From Isoetes taiwanensis (Eukaryota; Streptophyta; Lycopodiopsida; Isoetales; Isoetaceae), in the NCBI GenBank assembly GCA_021234155.1, contig JAJEKV010000001.1, forward strand, positions 15,180,245-15,244,244: a stretch of 64,000 nucleotides of DNA, written 5' to 3'. Of this stretch, positions 35,061 to 47,459 are shown piece after piece. The notes below the pieces were generated by a model. It was given only the letters and a program-made list of their open reading frames with translations. It did not search any database and had not been told where the DNA came from. The translations under genes were made by a program, and so were the position numbers. The first letter of the stretch is position 1. Every line of letters starts with the position of its first letter.

Positions 35061-35400
35061 AAGATAATAAAACTCAAGTTTCCAATGGTGTAGTAAAAAG
35101 AAATTTGTTCATGAAACACCTCTTATGATGTACAAGAAATTTATCGCGGGGCCAAGGCCGCCGCGAACATTTTTTTTGCTCAACTCGGTGCAAATGCCAA
35201 CTTGTGTAAAAGTTATCAGATGAAGAAAATAAGCATAAATTTCTAGCATGATGGGCAGATAGTCAAATAAATCGATCAAAACAACACCTTCTAGATCGAC
35301 AATTGAAGATTTTATGTATGGGGGACCATGTGCCCTTTCCCCACAATATAGAAACAAAGGAAAAAATTTCTCTCCCCATTTCCCCTGTTGCGAGCACTGG
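35061..35400. other. Spacer with a second GC-rich CACTA-like end motif
   Basis: 35,131-35,168 reads TACAAGAAATTTATCGCGG, then GGCCAAGGCCGCCGCG, close to 29,700-29,735 in the same orientation. Nothing else is recognisable here. The motif suggests a dispersed repeat family with a TTATCGCGG terminus. Confidence 0.45.
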
Positions 35401-35660
35401 ATTCACGGAGGCGCAGATGGTTTCGGCGAGGCTTTCTTGATGCTTCAACTCGAATGAAGGCTCTGGCGAGTTTTTCTTGATGCCGAATTAAGGCGTTTAC
35501 AGTTCTGGCCAGTTTTTCTTGCTTCCTTTAACTCGAGTTCTTCTTGGCGAGTTTTTCTTGATGCCGAATGAAGGCATTGGCAGTTTCGGCCAGTTTTTCT
35601 TGTTTCCTTTAACTCGAGTGTTTCTTGATGCTTCAAACTTTATATTTCTCGCAGTTCCGA
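35400..35660. repeat. Imperfect tandem repeat, about 81-bp unit
   Basis: A unit containing GGCGAGTTTTTCTTGATGCC, AAGGC, GGCCAGTTTTTCTTG and CCTTTAACTCGAG occurs at 35,465 and 35,546, with partial units before and after. Reverse frames give repeated Lys/Arg-rich peptides and forward frames repeated Phe/Leu-rich ones. Neither looks like a real protein. Confidence 0.8.
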
Positions 35661-38600
35661 CGAGTTTTGCTACAAACTTCTTGCATGCAAACAGTTTCTT
35701 GTATTTTTTGTAAGTTTCTTTCGCATGTAAGTTTTTGTAGGTAAGATCTTTCATGCATGTAAGCTTATGTCTTGTTATTTTTTTTGCAGGTGGTTGTGCT
35801 TGTGGATGCTCCATTTATTTTAGTAGCAAAAGGGCGAATCAGAAGATTTTGGGTGTTTTCGTAGGTGTATCCTTTATCATCTTGTCCTGTGCCTTCTCTT
35901 TGCTAATCTCTTTACTGATAAAAGTGTTGCTGCAGCTAAAACTGCCCCTAAAACTTTGTTTTTGAGCTCTGTAACAAAATGAAGCTTGTAATGCTTCAAA
36001 ATGCTCTCTGTTGAATGTAAAATTGGCACTAGCATTTGAGATTTGAATGAAAACTATAAGCTTTGATAGTGGATTTTAAGATTCTGAGTTCTGAATATAA
36101 TGATATAAAAAAAAAATACAGGTATTCAACCGGTTGAAAACAAGAAGAAGAAAGAACCGGTTGAAAACACGAAGAAGATGACTGCTTGAACTTGTCACCC
36201 AGAATCCGGGTACCCAACTTCCATTCGAGGTTGTAGGGCTTGCCACGTGTCTGCACACAAATGCGCCATAGACAAAAAAAATCGGCCCTGTTTTCATATT
36301 GTTGGGTTGGAACATTTGAAGGTTGAACCATGATAAACTTGTTCTTTTTATCATAGGCATAATATCATGTGGTTATACTATACCAAACATCATGCCTAGA
36401 TTCCCTTATCATACAAAATGTTCATAAATGACATTTGAAATTGAATTGCAGCTTAGTTAAATGCAAAAAGATAATCCCATCGATTAGAAGATTAATTGAC
36501 TTGACTACTGCAACAATCCTACAATGCTTGATTTCAACAATAGACGGAATGGGACTCCTCGTTTCTTTGTGTCCCCTCCGAAGCTAAACTAGATTTTGCA
36601 ATTACTTTGTTTCCAAATCCACCATAGCGAGAACAATAAATAGCAGCAATGCTTGCCAAGACATGCCATTTTGTAAAAGAGCTTCTACACGTCCTTGAAG
36701 AGTGAAAAGTATTGCTACTAATTCTAACACGTTGTCATCACTACTTATCACGATTGATGGAGAACTAAAACATCTGCAATAAATGGATTGCATAAGATAA
36801 GAACATGTTCTATTGAGCTTAACAGACCTACGCTGAAGATAACCTGCTGCATTGAGCTTAAGACCTTGAGGCACGAGGCTTATGTCCCTCCACGTAATAG
36901 AACAGGGGGTCCTCTTTTGTGGGTTCTTTTATTTTTTTTTGCCCAATCTTCACAGAATGACCTTCATCAATAAGCAGAGGATGCCCATTGTCGAGTTCTC
37001 TCTCTCAGCCCTTCATTTCTTCGTTTATAAGCTTAAACTAAAATGTCAACAAACAGAAAATCCCTATTGGTGGGTTCTCCATTGTCACCTAATTTAGGTG
37101 TTTCTTGGCAACGACATTACTGCATTTTGTAACCTTCACCATCTTAAGATTACAACCTAAATTATTTTAAGGTCATTTTTAGGTGTTTGTCCCTTTAAGA
37201 TTTCAGGCGGGGCCACAGTCAATCAACCATTCTAAAACGTAATTCTCACTTGCATGTAATAAGTGTATAAATAGAATAGAATATGATTTTATCGTCCACG
37301 GAACCCGCCCTATTGTGCAGATCAAGATACAAAATATAATTTCCCAAACATATGTGCTTGTTCTAAGGTTTTGAACTAATGCACTGCACAAGACAAAAAG
37401 ATGTATTTTGGACTATTCTGATATTGTTTAGTCAACTATGTCTATCTGCAAAATTGAACCACTTCAACACTTATTGGAGGTCTTTCTCCTCTGTAGCATT
37501 TCAACAATTTCAACCATATGTTTTGGTGTTAAATCTTCCTATTAAGATAATATGCTTCCGATCAGAAAATATGCTGGAGAAAACTATGAAGAACGTAGTA
37601 CAAAGTGTCCAGAGATGCCCCATATAATAGTTGTATGAGAAGCCTGACACCCTATTTGTATTGTCAACAACAACGTCGTGAGCATTTACACAAATAATCC
37701 TGTAAGAAAGCACCTCTTGGTTGATTCCAAGAGGTTAAGCCAGTTTTCTCCAAATCTGATGTAAACATTACCATGCATTCAGTTCCCCACACAGAAAATT
37801 GTTCATCCTTTTTTACCCCAGAAAGAAGTTGCATATCAGATAACTATTTGTCCACTATCGAATCAATCAAAAAGCTATCAATTATTACCATTTCATTGCA
37901 CACCCAAACGTTTAGACAAAGATGTCTCAATTTCTCGTGCCCCACGTAACATTACTACCCAAAAAATCAAGAGATCATTCAATACTAAACGTGTGTTACT
38001 GAAGCAGGGAAAGCATGTAGAGGGACATCCGCTATAGCCTGAGCTTAGAGAGCCGTTACTGGAACATGGAGATCTTCATTGCCTGTATCAGCTACTAAAA
38101 CTGATTTGGGTCATGTAGAAACTGCTTGAATTCATATGCTGCATTCTGATGGCCTGAGCTGAATAAATTTTCGAGCTTAAGAGGCTTTAATTCAGAAGCT
38201 CTTTTCTTCTCGCATAGCTTGTAGAAAGATGAGTCTGGATTTTACCACCAAACAAACAGAATATTGCCACAGATTTAAGAAAATGGCATTACGAACTGGC
38301 ATTACCATAATTCTAGAACATAGAAAAGTCTGCTAGAACTCCAGCAGGGCTCCCAAGCTTTAGCTTGCGTCTCAAAGGTCAAAGTCCAATATGTATAAAG
38401 TCCAATAGTTAAAGTAAAGCTTATTCCCTCCATTACTAGACCTAAAGCAGCAGTTCATTGCCAAATGCCAAGGTAACAACAGCATCTGTCATGCTTAGAG
38501 AGCCCCAAAGCTTGCTTAAGATATCTAAGTTTACCAACATCTCATCATACCGCTTCAAGGCTACGACGGTCGATGCAGCGGCAGCCTCGCCAGAATGCGT

Positions 38601-40240
38601 AGGTTTTTTCATCGTTGAATTTTTTGCAGAGCAAGTAAGGGCTTCAAACCAAAAAAATTGCCATGTGTCGATCCTACGAATTTTTTGGCCTCAAACAAAA
38701 TAGAATAAAACAGAAAAGGAACATGACTTATATATGACTGATAAGAACTTTATGAATATTAGCAACTAAAAGGATTACATTTGATATGCAATTTCTTTTT
38801 TCTTTTTGAGGACTAACTAGCTCATTACATATTAACCATATTGGCACAAGGAAGTTAGATCGTCTGGTAATAAGATTTTAATGCAAAAATATACGTGAGG
38901 AACTATAAGTACAAAAATCTTCTCTCCTAAGATACTAAGTAGATTCGGGCACCTCAACATCAATGATGGTCCAAAGACGAATATAATTTTTGGGTTGCCC
39001 GAAGGGCAAACCTGTGGAGAGGTTGGTTGATTGAGTATTATTGAGATATGCTAATTGAACGGATGAGATTAGGGTTTTCTCCACATCCAACTGTTGAGGT
39101 CAAAGAATTCTCTGCGTTGCATGAGTTAGTAGGTGATTTGGTTGCTACTAGTTGTCCTGATACGGTATTAGGGCGCCATCCGACCATCCATTGTGTCGCT
39201 CTAGCTCCTGTAATACACCAGACTAACGTTAGCATCATCTTATCCCTTAATCTCCTCCAATCATAGACAACCAATAATAGAGTAGCTAATTGTATGTTTG
39301 ATGGTGCACTATGATTGGCGTGACAAATAGATTAGATACTTTTAATGCCATTTGCTTCAATCTTAATTCTCAAGGAAAAGCATCCTCAAAGGAATCATGA
39401 ATGCTAAATAACAATGTTCATTCTTACTCTGTAGCTAAGATGATTAAGTCCCTTTTTAAGGTGTGCACAAATCATTTCTTATACATTCAAATAGAGTCAT
39501 GGACTTTCACTATATAATTCAACACTATGGAACAACATTGGGGTATGTTTAGGGAAGATTAAAAAAAAAAAAATTAAATCTTTATTTTGGTGTGTTATGG
39601 GAGATCTTGTTTTTTTTATTAGAAAAAAAATAAAAATTCAATAAATATTATGAACGACATATAAACCATTAAATAACGTCTCATAATACACCAAAACAAA
39701 TATTTTAAATTTTCTTTTTCCTTCTAATGAGGCTAAAATAGATAATAAATGAGGAGCTAGAGTGCCACTGTGCTCCGATAAACTACTTTCTGGTGTCCAA
39801 AAAAGACACATATTTTTATTAAAACCTTTTTTTAAAAAAAACCAAAATTTTGCAAAACCATTTGCCAACGATATAAAAACTCATATTCTATTCAAATATG
39901 ACTGACTTTTATAACCTATTTAGATATAGAAGTTTAGCTTTCAATTATTAGCTACATATTAAGACAAATACATTTGGGTTATGGTTAGAGGAGGGATCCT
40001 TTGTAAGAACCCATACTTTATTAAAATAGGTCTAACTTATAATCCCCTATTTTGACACGGGATTTTGCTTCATAACAAACATTAGACATTATGAACTTCA
40101 TTATGAAGGTTTTAAACCAAGTTATTTAGACTCAAATAGTGCACAAGCTTAATTAAAATGCACACTATAGTAACTTATCAAATTCAATGTTGTACTAAAA
40201 TCTCAAAGTTGATCTATGGAAAATTAATTTTTGACCTAGC
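35661..40240. other. Stretch with no recognisable gene
   Basis: AT-rich sequence. 37,268-37,312 on the minus strand reads CCGTGGACGATAAAATC followed by ATTCTATTCTATTT, a LINE-like 3' terminus lacking recognised coding sequence. 38,990-39,012 has a GGGTTGCCCgaaGGGCAAACC hairpin. 39,545-39,630 is rich in A and T runs. Small frames (up to 105 codons) have no domain. It is missing from the second locus copy, together with the LINE that follows. Confidence 0.45.
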
Positions 40241-40269
40241 CTCTTTTTTGATCCATTATGCATTGCTCT

Positions 40270-42300
40270 ATTATAGCTTTCGTGAGAAAGGGCATCCCCG
40301 ATTTAACCCCGATACTACTATCAAATGGTTGGCTTTGTCTACCGCAACCCACCTTAACATCTTTCATATATAGCCTCGCATAATCGCATTCTCGCAAATC
40401 TACAGAACCCCCAAATTGCCGCAATCTTGCCCATAGCTTTTCCCCGAGGCACGTTGTCAAACGCCGCGAAAATCCACGGGCAACAATATAGATCCTGACG
40501 GCGGTTCCTGCTGTCTTCAACCAGAGTTCGCAACATGAAGATGTGGTCAATGGTTGAGTGCCGGGGTCTGAATCCTGCCTGGTGTTGACCGGGATTTTGG
40601 CACCCGGTCAACATAAGAAAGGAGGGGGCGTGAAGGAGTATTTGTAACCTAAGGGCCTAGATTTATAAGGGCCTTTGGGATGTTTACTACAATTATTTTA
40701 AATGGCTAAGATAAAGAGGTGAAAATAGAAGGCTAAGATGAAGGGGCATAAATCAAAGGTTAAGATGAAGAGGCAAAATGGAAGGTTATGATGAAGAGGT
40801 TGGAATGGAGGGTGAAGATTATGAGGTGCAAGGTATTTAAGATTTTTGAGGGACACGAGTTCCTCCTCTCTCCCTGATCCAAGATTCTTGAGAGGGTTCA
40901 GAGACTTCTCTTGATCATGGATTTAGAGGCCCTCCATGTTTCAGAGGCATGGAGGGCAATTTGCATTGTATTCCTTCTCTTATTCTTATCATTAAAAGAT
41001 TATAATTATTTTGGGCCCAAGATTTTTCTTTGAATCTCTCATTCTTTTATCTTGCAAAAGATCAAATTTGATTTGATTCTTGCCTCTTGAGGCCACTTGT
41101 TGGGGATTGTGGGGAAAATTGCCAACACTGGATGAGGGCCCGCACCTCTCGCGCCTCGCGGCCCATCCTGGCCAACCGCCGCCGAGAATCCCAAAGAAGT
41201 AGTTTTGCAAACACCGAATCGACCATGATTGTTCGTAATAATTGGCAAAGGCGGGTCACCCGCCTTTATAGATGGGAACAACTCGCTATTGGTCCATCGC
41301 AAGAGAAACCTTCCTCAGAATGCCTTGGTGAACAAGGCCACAAAGATTGGTACTATGGACTAAAGCATCCGGGCATAAGCCCCTACATGTTCATAATCTA
41401 ATTGCACCTGAGGCATGTGAGGAGTTGTTGCATGGGGGTTCGCGACAACCGCCAAGCCAAATTCAAGTAAAGTGGTAAGTGGTGTGAGTCGATCTTCATC
41501 CCCATTAGATGTTCCCACCTAGAAGTGCTTGATGACATGCATATCCCCGCCGTGCACCGTGCCACATAGTCCACACCACACTAGATCCTCCTCCTGGTTT
41601 TCCCCGCCTACAAGTGCTTTGTGGATGGCCACCGTGCGCCCCCATTGCAGATCACTGTGTCAAAGATACCACGAGCAAAAGCAATCGGCTTACCATAGCT
41701 GCGGACTCGATTGTCATCTCGATGTCCGTACAAGCTCTTTCAGCAGATGCGCCGCAATACATCATCGGGCCAAGGGATCAAATCTCATGGGTTGTTCTCA
41801 GCCCCATGCGCATTGAAGTCTCCAGCGAGTATGACACCGCCTAACCGCTTATGTCGGCCAGATGTCATCATATAGATCGACATAGGGTCCAGCCTATCCA
41901 CATCCGGTAGGTGTGGTAGAAGTTGCTTTCTCGCATGTGGAAAGTAGCAGTGTCACAAAGAGAGGTCTCACATCAGTAGCTTTTGCACACGCACTCCACC
42001 GTGTAACCGGGTTGTGCTTGTCCGCCTTGAACAAGGAGATTGACTATGCCAAGGTCGCTCAGATTAGCGTGCAACCCCATGCCCCTCGCTTCCTATGCAA
42101 TCATTGGAGATTGAGAAGGGTATCCCCGCAAGCTCCGTATCCCGCTCCCGCAGCTCCCATGTTTCCATGATTAAGATGAGATCCATGTCTCAAAGAACCG
42201 AAGTTGAGACTATCTCCTTTTCGCCATGGGGAAGCCCCGACAATTCCGTGAGACCATGCGAGGCACAATTCCTATTTGTTGGCGTGGGTAATGTGTGGGT
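40270..42300 (-). pseudogene. LINE family A, endonuclease to reverse transcriptase, split by an LTR
   Basis: On the minus strand 42,270-41,440 carries an AP-endonuclease-like domain: METWELRERD, then GDFNAH (about 41,820-41,800), an IFDTVICNGGARWPS-like segment and DSHHLPL (about 41,500-41,480, equal to the SDHxPL motif). 41,320-41,132 encodes the start of RT (RTIMVDSVFAKLL). RT resumes at 40,582-40,354 with AGFRPRHSTIDHIF and TLVEDSRNRRQDLYC, and ends near 40,270. Several stops and shifts are present, so it is inactive. The LTR at 40,583-41,127 interrupts the RT. It is notably GC-richer than its surroundings, like the family A copy at 7.1-10.9 kb. Confidence 0.75.
40583..41127 (+). mobile_element. 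Solo LTR (545 bp) inserted in LINE A
   Basis: The segment begins TGTTGACCGGG and ends AATTGCCAACA (TG...CA with TGTTG/CAACA terminal inverted repeats). It is flanked by CTGG at 40,579-40,582 and 41,128-41,131. Removing it with one CTGG puts the LINE reverse-transcriptase frame back in register across the join on the minus strand (RALIQ next to AGFRPRHSTIDH), so the boundaries are exact. Inside are a GGTATTTAAG TATA-like box (about 40,828), a TC-rich start-like zone and ATTAAAAG (about 40,992), all in plus orientation as expected for an LTR promoter and poly-A signal. No internal retrotransposon sequence remains, as after LTR-LTR recombination. Confidence 0.82.
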
Positions 42301-42510
42301 ATCTCTGGCTGTAAGCAGAAGGGGATGGCGGGTGGGAAGGGGCCCGAGATGTGCGAAAGCAATCGAAGGTGAGGCGTGGCATGCGGCCGTAGTAGGCGGC
42401 AAAGTTGGCATGGTCGTGGGCTGCCGGAGGGTTAGCGTGATTCGGCAGCAAAGATTTACGGCCCGAAAATTTGCATCTTGCCCTCAATCAACCATGCAAA
42501 CTCCTTTGGC

Positions 42511-42830
42511 CAACTCGCATGCGGCCTTCTTGTTAGGCGTGGGTCGCTCTCGCCAACATACATGGCGGTTCCTTCACCGCCTACCTTGGCGCAGGATGGA
42601 TGCTTTCACTTGGCGATTCGCATCGCGGAACGTGCTCACGGGTATGGTCGGGCGCCGGATGCCATGGCGCTCACCCTACATACTATGACCAACTCGTGTA
42701 TGCGGTCTTCTTGTTAGGCGTGGGTCGTCCCTGGCCAACATACATGGCATCTCCCTTCAGCCTACCTTGGCGCTAGATGGATGCTTTCACTGCGCATCTC
42801 GCATCGCGGAACGTGGGACTACCGCGGGCC
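42511..42830. repeat. Tandem duplication, 179-bp unit, GC-rich
   Basis: Units starting at 42,511 and 42,690 share CTTCTTGTTAGGCGTGGGTCG, CCAACATACATGGC, CCTACCTTGGCGC, GATGGATGCTTTCAC and GCATCGCGGAACGTG. It lies directly upstream (in minus orientation) of the LINE A endonuclease and could be that element's 5' region. Confidence 0.8.
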
Positions 42831-43726
42831 TCGAAAGCTAGATGGGCATATTTGCCCCTTTATTCCAAGATCCGACCATACATAGCTTATCCTCGCTTGT
42901 GGATATGCATGTACAAGTTTTTGTATATCAGATATTAAGGTTTGTAAAATACTATAAGATTTGAAAGAATATACTTAATGGTTTGTACATGTATTGTAAA
43001 AATATTTTTGGGGCTCTCACTGCCCTATGTAACCCCCCATGTGAATATGCATCCAAACCAAAGGGGGTTTAAGGGGAATTTTAATTTAAATGTGTTGAAT
43101 GCAATGGTTTGTTTTAATAATGTTAATGGTAGTTGTGTGTTGATTGTTATATTAAAAAAAAATTTGGGCCCTTCGGGCCCTAACTAAAGCAAAAATAGGT
43201 AAACTTTATGGGTCAGTTAGCCTGTTTATGTAAGTATGTAAGTCCCAAGAAATATACAAATAGGAGTTTTAATTCCATACCGACATGCGTTTGACAAAGA
43301 TCAGCAAATAGGACGATCTTTATGTACGAAATGCATGGATATAAATATCTTATTTCAGCACCACAATCTCATAGAGGCATTGGCACCATTAAATATTGAG
43401 AACTGTAAATAATATAAATTCTATATGGGCCATAGATAGTTGGGTATGCTGATTTCAGCGATCAAATTCTCCTGCATAGTATCCAATGGGATATTTTAAT
43501 ATCAAGTATGTTGCAACAAGCTTGGCTTCATCTTTCACACTTTTATTCGCTTATGAAATAGACACTTAGATACATCTCAAACATCTTAGTACTATACACC
43601 GCCGATGATGCAACAACTGTAAAGCAAAGAAATCCATGTCAACAAAACCAAAGACTTCGTGATATTCTTCAATGTGATAAGAATTCTTAACCATGAAACA
43701 TACACAAATACTAAGAATGCAATAAA
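42831..43726. other. Spacer, partly shared with the end of the second locus copy
   Basis: 42,884-43,205 is similar to 61,897-62,232: both contain TACTATAAGATTTGAA, GGGGCTCT, GTGAATATGCAYCCAAACC and TTTTAATTTAAATG. At 43,164-43,179 a GGGCCCTTCGGGCCC hairpin occurs, which is not conserved in the other copy. No gene is recognised. Confidence 0.5.
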
Positions 43727-44726
43727 AACCTTCTGTAGCTTTAACCTAATTGCAACTTGGTATGTGGCTGCCAAGCAAATGGCCACAATAAAACCTTCTA
43801 TAGCTTTAACCTATTTGCGCCTTTGAGAGATCAATGGAGCTCGACAACAAGCAAACTAATCATCGAAAAATAATTGCAAAATTTACAATCTCAAACGACA
43901 CGTCGACCCCAAAAGAAAATTTCTCAGAAAAACTACTCGCTTTGCAATTTTAATGAACAAAATGGAGCAGCTTTCACAAAGAAACTATGTGTACAATCTT
44001 GAAAGCAAATCAATGCCGACCCATGAAGAAAAAAAACTGGGGAAAAATATACCTGAATGGAAAATAACCTTCTGTAGCTTTAACCTGATTGCAACTTGGT
44101 ATGTCGCTGCCAAGCAAATGGCCACAACAAAACCTTCTATAGCTTTAATCTATTTGCAGCTTGGAGAGATCAATGGAGCTGACAGTCAAGCAAACGATCA
44201 CTGAAAATAATTGCTTACAATCTCAAACGATTATACCGACCCCTAAGAAAATTTCTACAAAAAACTACTCCGTTTGCAATTTGGGCTGAACAAAATGGAG
44301 CGGTTTCACAGCAAACTATGCAGGTACAATCTTGAAAGCAAAGCAATGCTGACCCATGAAGAAAAAACTCTGGGAAAAATATACCTGAATGGAAAATAAC
44401 CTTCTGTAGCTTTAACCTGATTGCAACTTGGTATGTCGCTGCCAAGCAAATGGCCACAACAAAACCTTCTATAGCTTTAACCCATTTGCAGCTTGGAGAG
44501 ATCAATGGAGTTGACAATCAAGCAAAACCACTAAAAATAATTGCAGCTACAATCTCAAACGATTAGCCGACCCCAAGAAAATTTCCGCGAAAAACTACTC
44601 CGCTTGCAATTTAACCGAACAAAATGGAGCGGGTTTCACAAAACTATGCGTACAATCTTGAAAGCAAAATCAATGTTGACCCATGAAGAAAAAACTCGCA
44701 GAAAATATACCCGAATGGAAAATAAA
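43727..44726. repeat. Three tandem copies of a unit of about 333 bp
   Basis: Units start at 43,727, 44,066 and 44,398 (339, 332 and about 329 bp). Each begins AACCTTCTGTAGCTTTAACC and passes through GCCAAGCAAATGGCCACAA, GAGAGATCAATGGAG, GAAAATTTC, AAAATGGAGC, GTACAATCTTGAAAGC and GACCCATGAAGAAAAAA. Differences are scattered substitutions and small indels. Open frames recur in each unit with the same peptides but are broken at different places; no domain is recognised. Confidence 0.9.
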
Positions 44727-45600
44727 TGGGAGGACCGACGGCTTGAGGCAAGAAACAACCCAACGGCCGGGTCAACCCCTTGGACCGAAAAACACCCGCT
44801 AAGAACTCGCAGAATTGATGCTTGAGGAAAAAACCCACTCTCGAGAGACAATATCCGACTTCTAAAGACCCAATAGAATCTCCAGAATCAAATCGCTTCT
44901 GGCCCCTCTTTGAATGCCCAAAAATCTCCTATGCAGCATCGATTTCTATCTTTTGAAGAAGCCCAATGCAAATCCGGCCCCCTAAGCCCCAAATTGGCTC
45001 TTTCTATGAAGTTTCCAGCTCTTAATCTGGACATGTGATCCGTTGTTTTCCGTGTTTTCCATATTCAACCTATCCATATGTTGTAGCAATTTCAAGAACC
45101 TGCAAGGCTGATTTATGTCTGTCGTGGCTCTTATCAATCTCCAGCTCCAAAACCGGTATATCTTAGCTTCGATCTAGCCGCAGCTCTGAAGGAAGAAGTC
45201 ATGGCAATTTATCTTCGATTCTTCATGATCTCCTCAGAGGATCGTGGGCAGCCCGAGACAATATCCGCTTAGGTCGAACAGATCTCGGTTGCCTCCATTC
45301 ATGGAGATAGAGAGGAGCACGCCAAAAAAGGGCTTAAGGAAAAAATGCCTCGATTATGGCCCTAATCCATACAACCCTAAAAAAAAACCTAAAAATAATG
45401 GGAGGATATTCACACCCACCACAAAAGAAGCCTCCACCACAGGATTTGTCCTTTTTTCTAAGATTAACGGCTAACAAAAGGGTGCACTCTAGAAATACTA
45501 TTTAGTACACACCTGATGAATACGAATCACCAAATCATATGAAAATCTTAGAGAAAAACAAGACAAAAAACGTAAAAAAAACCCCGCTATAATGCTAGAT
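44727..45600. other. Stretch with no recognised gene
   Basis: Moderately GC-rich sequence with the phrase GAGACAATATCCG at 44,845 and 45,258. Neither strand has a recognisable domain; the longest plus frame (45,244-45,474) is basic and low-complexity. It may be leader or intron sequence of a lost gene on the minus strand; this is a guess. Confidence 0.35.
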
Positions 45601-47300
45601 ATTAATGTGTACCGGCGTGGGGAATGTCATTCGAGAAAGAATCAACATCTGGAGCTGGTTAATGAGGTCCTCCTCTGCCTCTTCTGTCAGGCCACGTGCC
45701 ACCACATTGTGGCTTCTTCGTCTCCCCTCTCAGCTCCTGGAACTCTCTGATTGTTGGGTCAATCCTACCCGCACAAATGAGTTGTTTGTCGCCGGAGCAT
45801 GTGGATGTGGCCTATGTTGGGGCAAGTGGGTGGCATGGAGCGCTTGGGGTGCAAGAATAGACGGCCTCGGGCTGATGCCAGCGCACTCTTGGGCGTGTGG
45901 GACTACCGCGGCGTATAGTGGTCTCTCCTTCCTTAAGCCGAAGTTTAGCCCCCGCCGGAATTGTTGCCGCCTTTGTCAATTCACGATGCACCGCCGAATT
46001 GCTCACGAGCCTCTGGTGATGGAGGCCCTTGCCTTGTTCAACGATGGCTGCCCTCCGCTGTTCCCCGCACCTTCCATCTCGAAGCTGCGGAGCTATGCTC
46101 CAGCTTCGAGAGTCCAGTAGAGTTCATTGCAGATGAGGCCACTTCTTGTGTCTTGACCCTAGTTTGAAGGGGGCTCTCAATTGTGACTGGCTCTTCAAAA
46201 GCTTACCTGGACTTTTTTGCATCACAAGTAGTAGCCTCCTCAGCCTGACATCGGTGGGAGATGGTTGCCATTGTCTCCCCGCCAACACGCTGTTTTGTCC
46301 CGCGGTCATGGTTTCAATGGCGGTGGACAGGAATCCATGCGGCCCCGCATGTCGTTGAGACTCTTCTTGTCCTTCCGCCTTTCGTAAGTGCACTCAGGCT
46401 AAGGCCATCCTCCACCCGGCCAGAGCGCGGTTCCATACCGAAACACGCTGTTTTTCAAAAAGAGCTACCGCCTTCTTGAGCAATTTGGGTGTGGAGGCCT
46501 CAGATCTCCTTCCAAGCAAGCAATTCCGAAATTCGCTGTCTCCCGCCATTGCTTGAACCCGCTGCTCCTCAATCGCCCGGGTTTCGTGGTGGTGAAGCAT
46601 TGATAATATTTCATCGCTAGGCTAGAGTATCTATCATATGCCCTGCCGAAGCTATGCTTGTTGCACGAGACTTTGACCGCTTCTCTTTTCAAGCAGTGCA
46701 CCGCCAATTTTGCTAGTGTCATCTGGTTCACGCATTGGGGATGGCATCTATGTACTCTCCCAAAGAGAAGTTTTGTCGCCATGTCCGCTACTGGGTAGAG
46801 GGGTCGATATCAGCCACCATCCACATGCATATCGATGGGGTTGAATGAAGGGACGCAGGCTCGGCCCGCCTCTTCTATCACCGGAGTGGCCATGAATAGG
46901 GTGTCACCTAACAGACGCTTGTCTGAAAGCCTCCAAGCACTTTGATCCCACACAACCCGGCCCCCGGCCCCAAAGCTTTCACGTGACGTAAGGGCAAAGA
47001 TGCTTTGTCACCTTACACACCCGTCCGGGCGTCAAAATGCGTAATCAAGTGCAACCTCTATCACCTTATAGGCTTTGTCTCGTATGAATAGTGGCAATGA
47101 TCACTTCCTTATAGACCCCTATCCAAAGCCTCCCCGTGATGCAAATGTTTGAATCCGTGGCGATGCCTCCAAGGGCAAGAAGCAAGGCAGTTTTTCACCC
47201 ATGCACACACCCGCCCGAAAGTGTTCAAGTGCATGAACAAGCGCAGCCTCCTAGTGCAACCCCCGCCACCTTACGCATGATGTTTGTCCGAAATGAAAAT
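45601..47300 (-). pseudogene. GC-rich block of broken frames, unidentified (LINE ORF1 or gene remnant)
   Basis: Composition is clearly more GC-rich than the flanks and comparable with LINE A. Minus-strand frames at 46,782-46,465, 46,600-46,394 and 46,393-46,124 are adjacent and rich in Arg, Lys, Ala and Gln, as in a decayed ORF1-like or nucleic-acid-binding protein. I recognise no motif. Because LINE A (42.3-40.3 kb) lies in the same orientation and lacks ORF1, this could be its displaced 5' half. 46,900-47,330 shows a weakly repeated phrase with ACACACCCG and CACCTTA. Confidence 0.3.
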
Positions 47301-47459
47301 AAGCAATGGTTTTTCCCTTACGATGTTCGCTCTGCAAGGCTTCAAAGATGTAATGCTTGAATCCAAGGTGATTGATGGTATCACACCATCCAATCCCGCC
47401 TTAAAATCGAGCAAAAGCTTGTTGTTTTCTCCTCTCGATCCTATGCAAATGTGTGCAAA

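Noticed and set aside
41529-42688. Plus-strand open frames (up to 197 codons) over the GC-rich LINE
   Set aside because: They are antisense shadows of the LINE A endonuclease region on the minus strand, where the GDFNAH and DSHHLPL motifs are found.
43164-43179. GGGCCCTTCGGGCCC hairpin as a Helitron 3' end
   Set aside because: The bases after it (TAACTAAAG) do not give CTRR followed by T at the right spacing, and no TC start or Rep/helicase sequence is present.
42813-45911. 15-bp repeat GTGGGACTACCGCGG as a target-site duplication around a 3-kb insertion
   Set aside because: An exact 15-mer pair is expected by chance about once or twice in 64 kb, and the sequence just inside the second copy is the same GC-rich material as outside, so no insertion border is seen. 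It is mentioned only as weak support in a finding.
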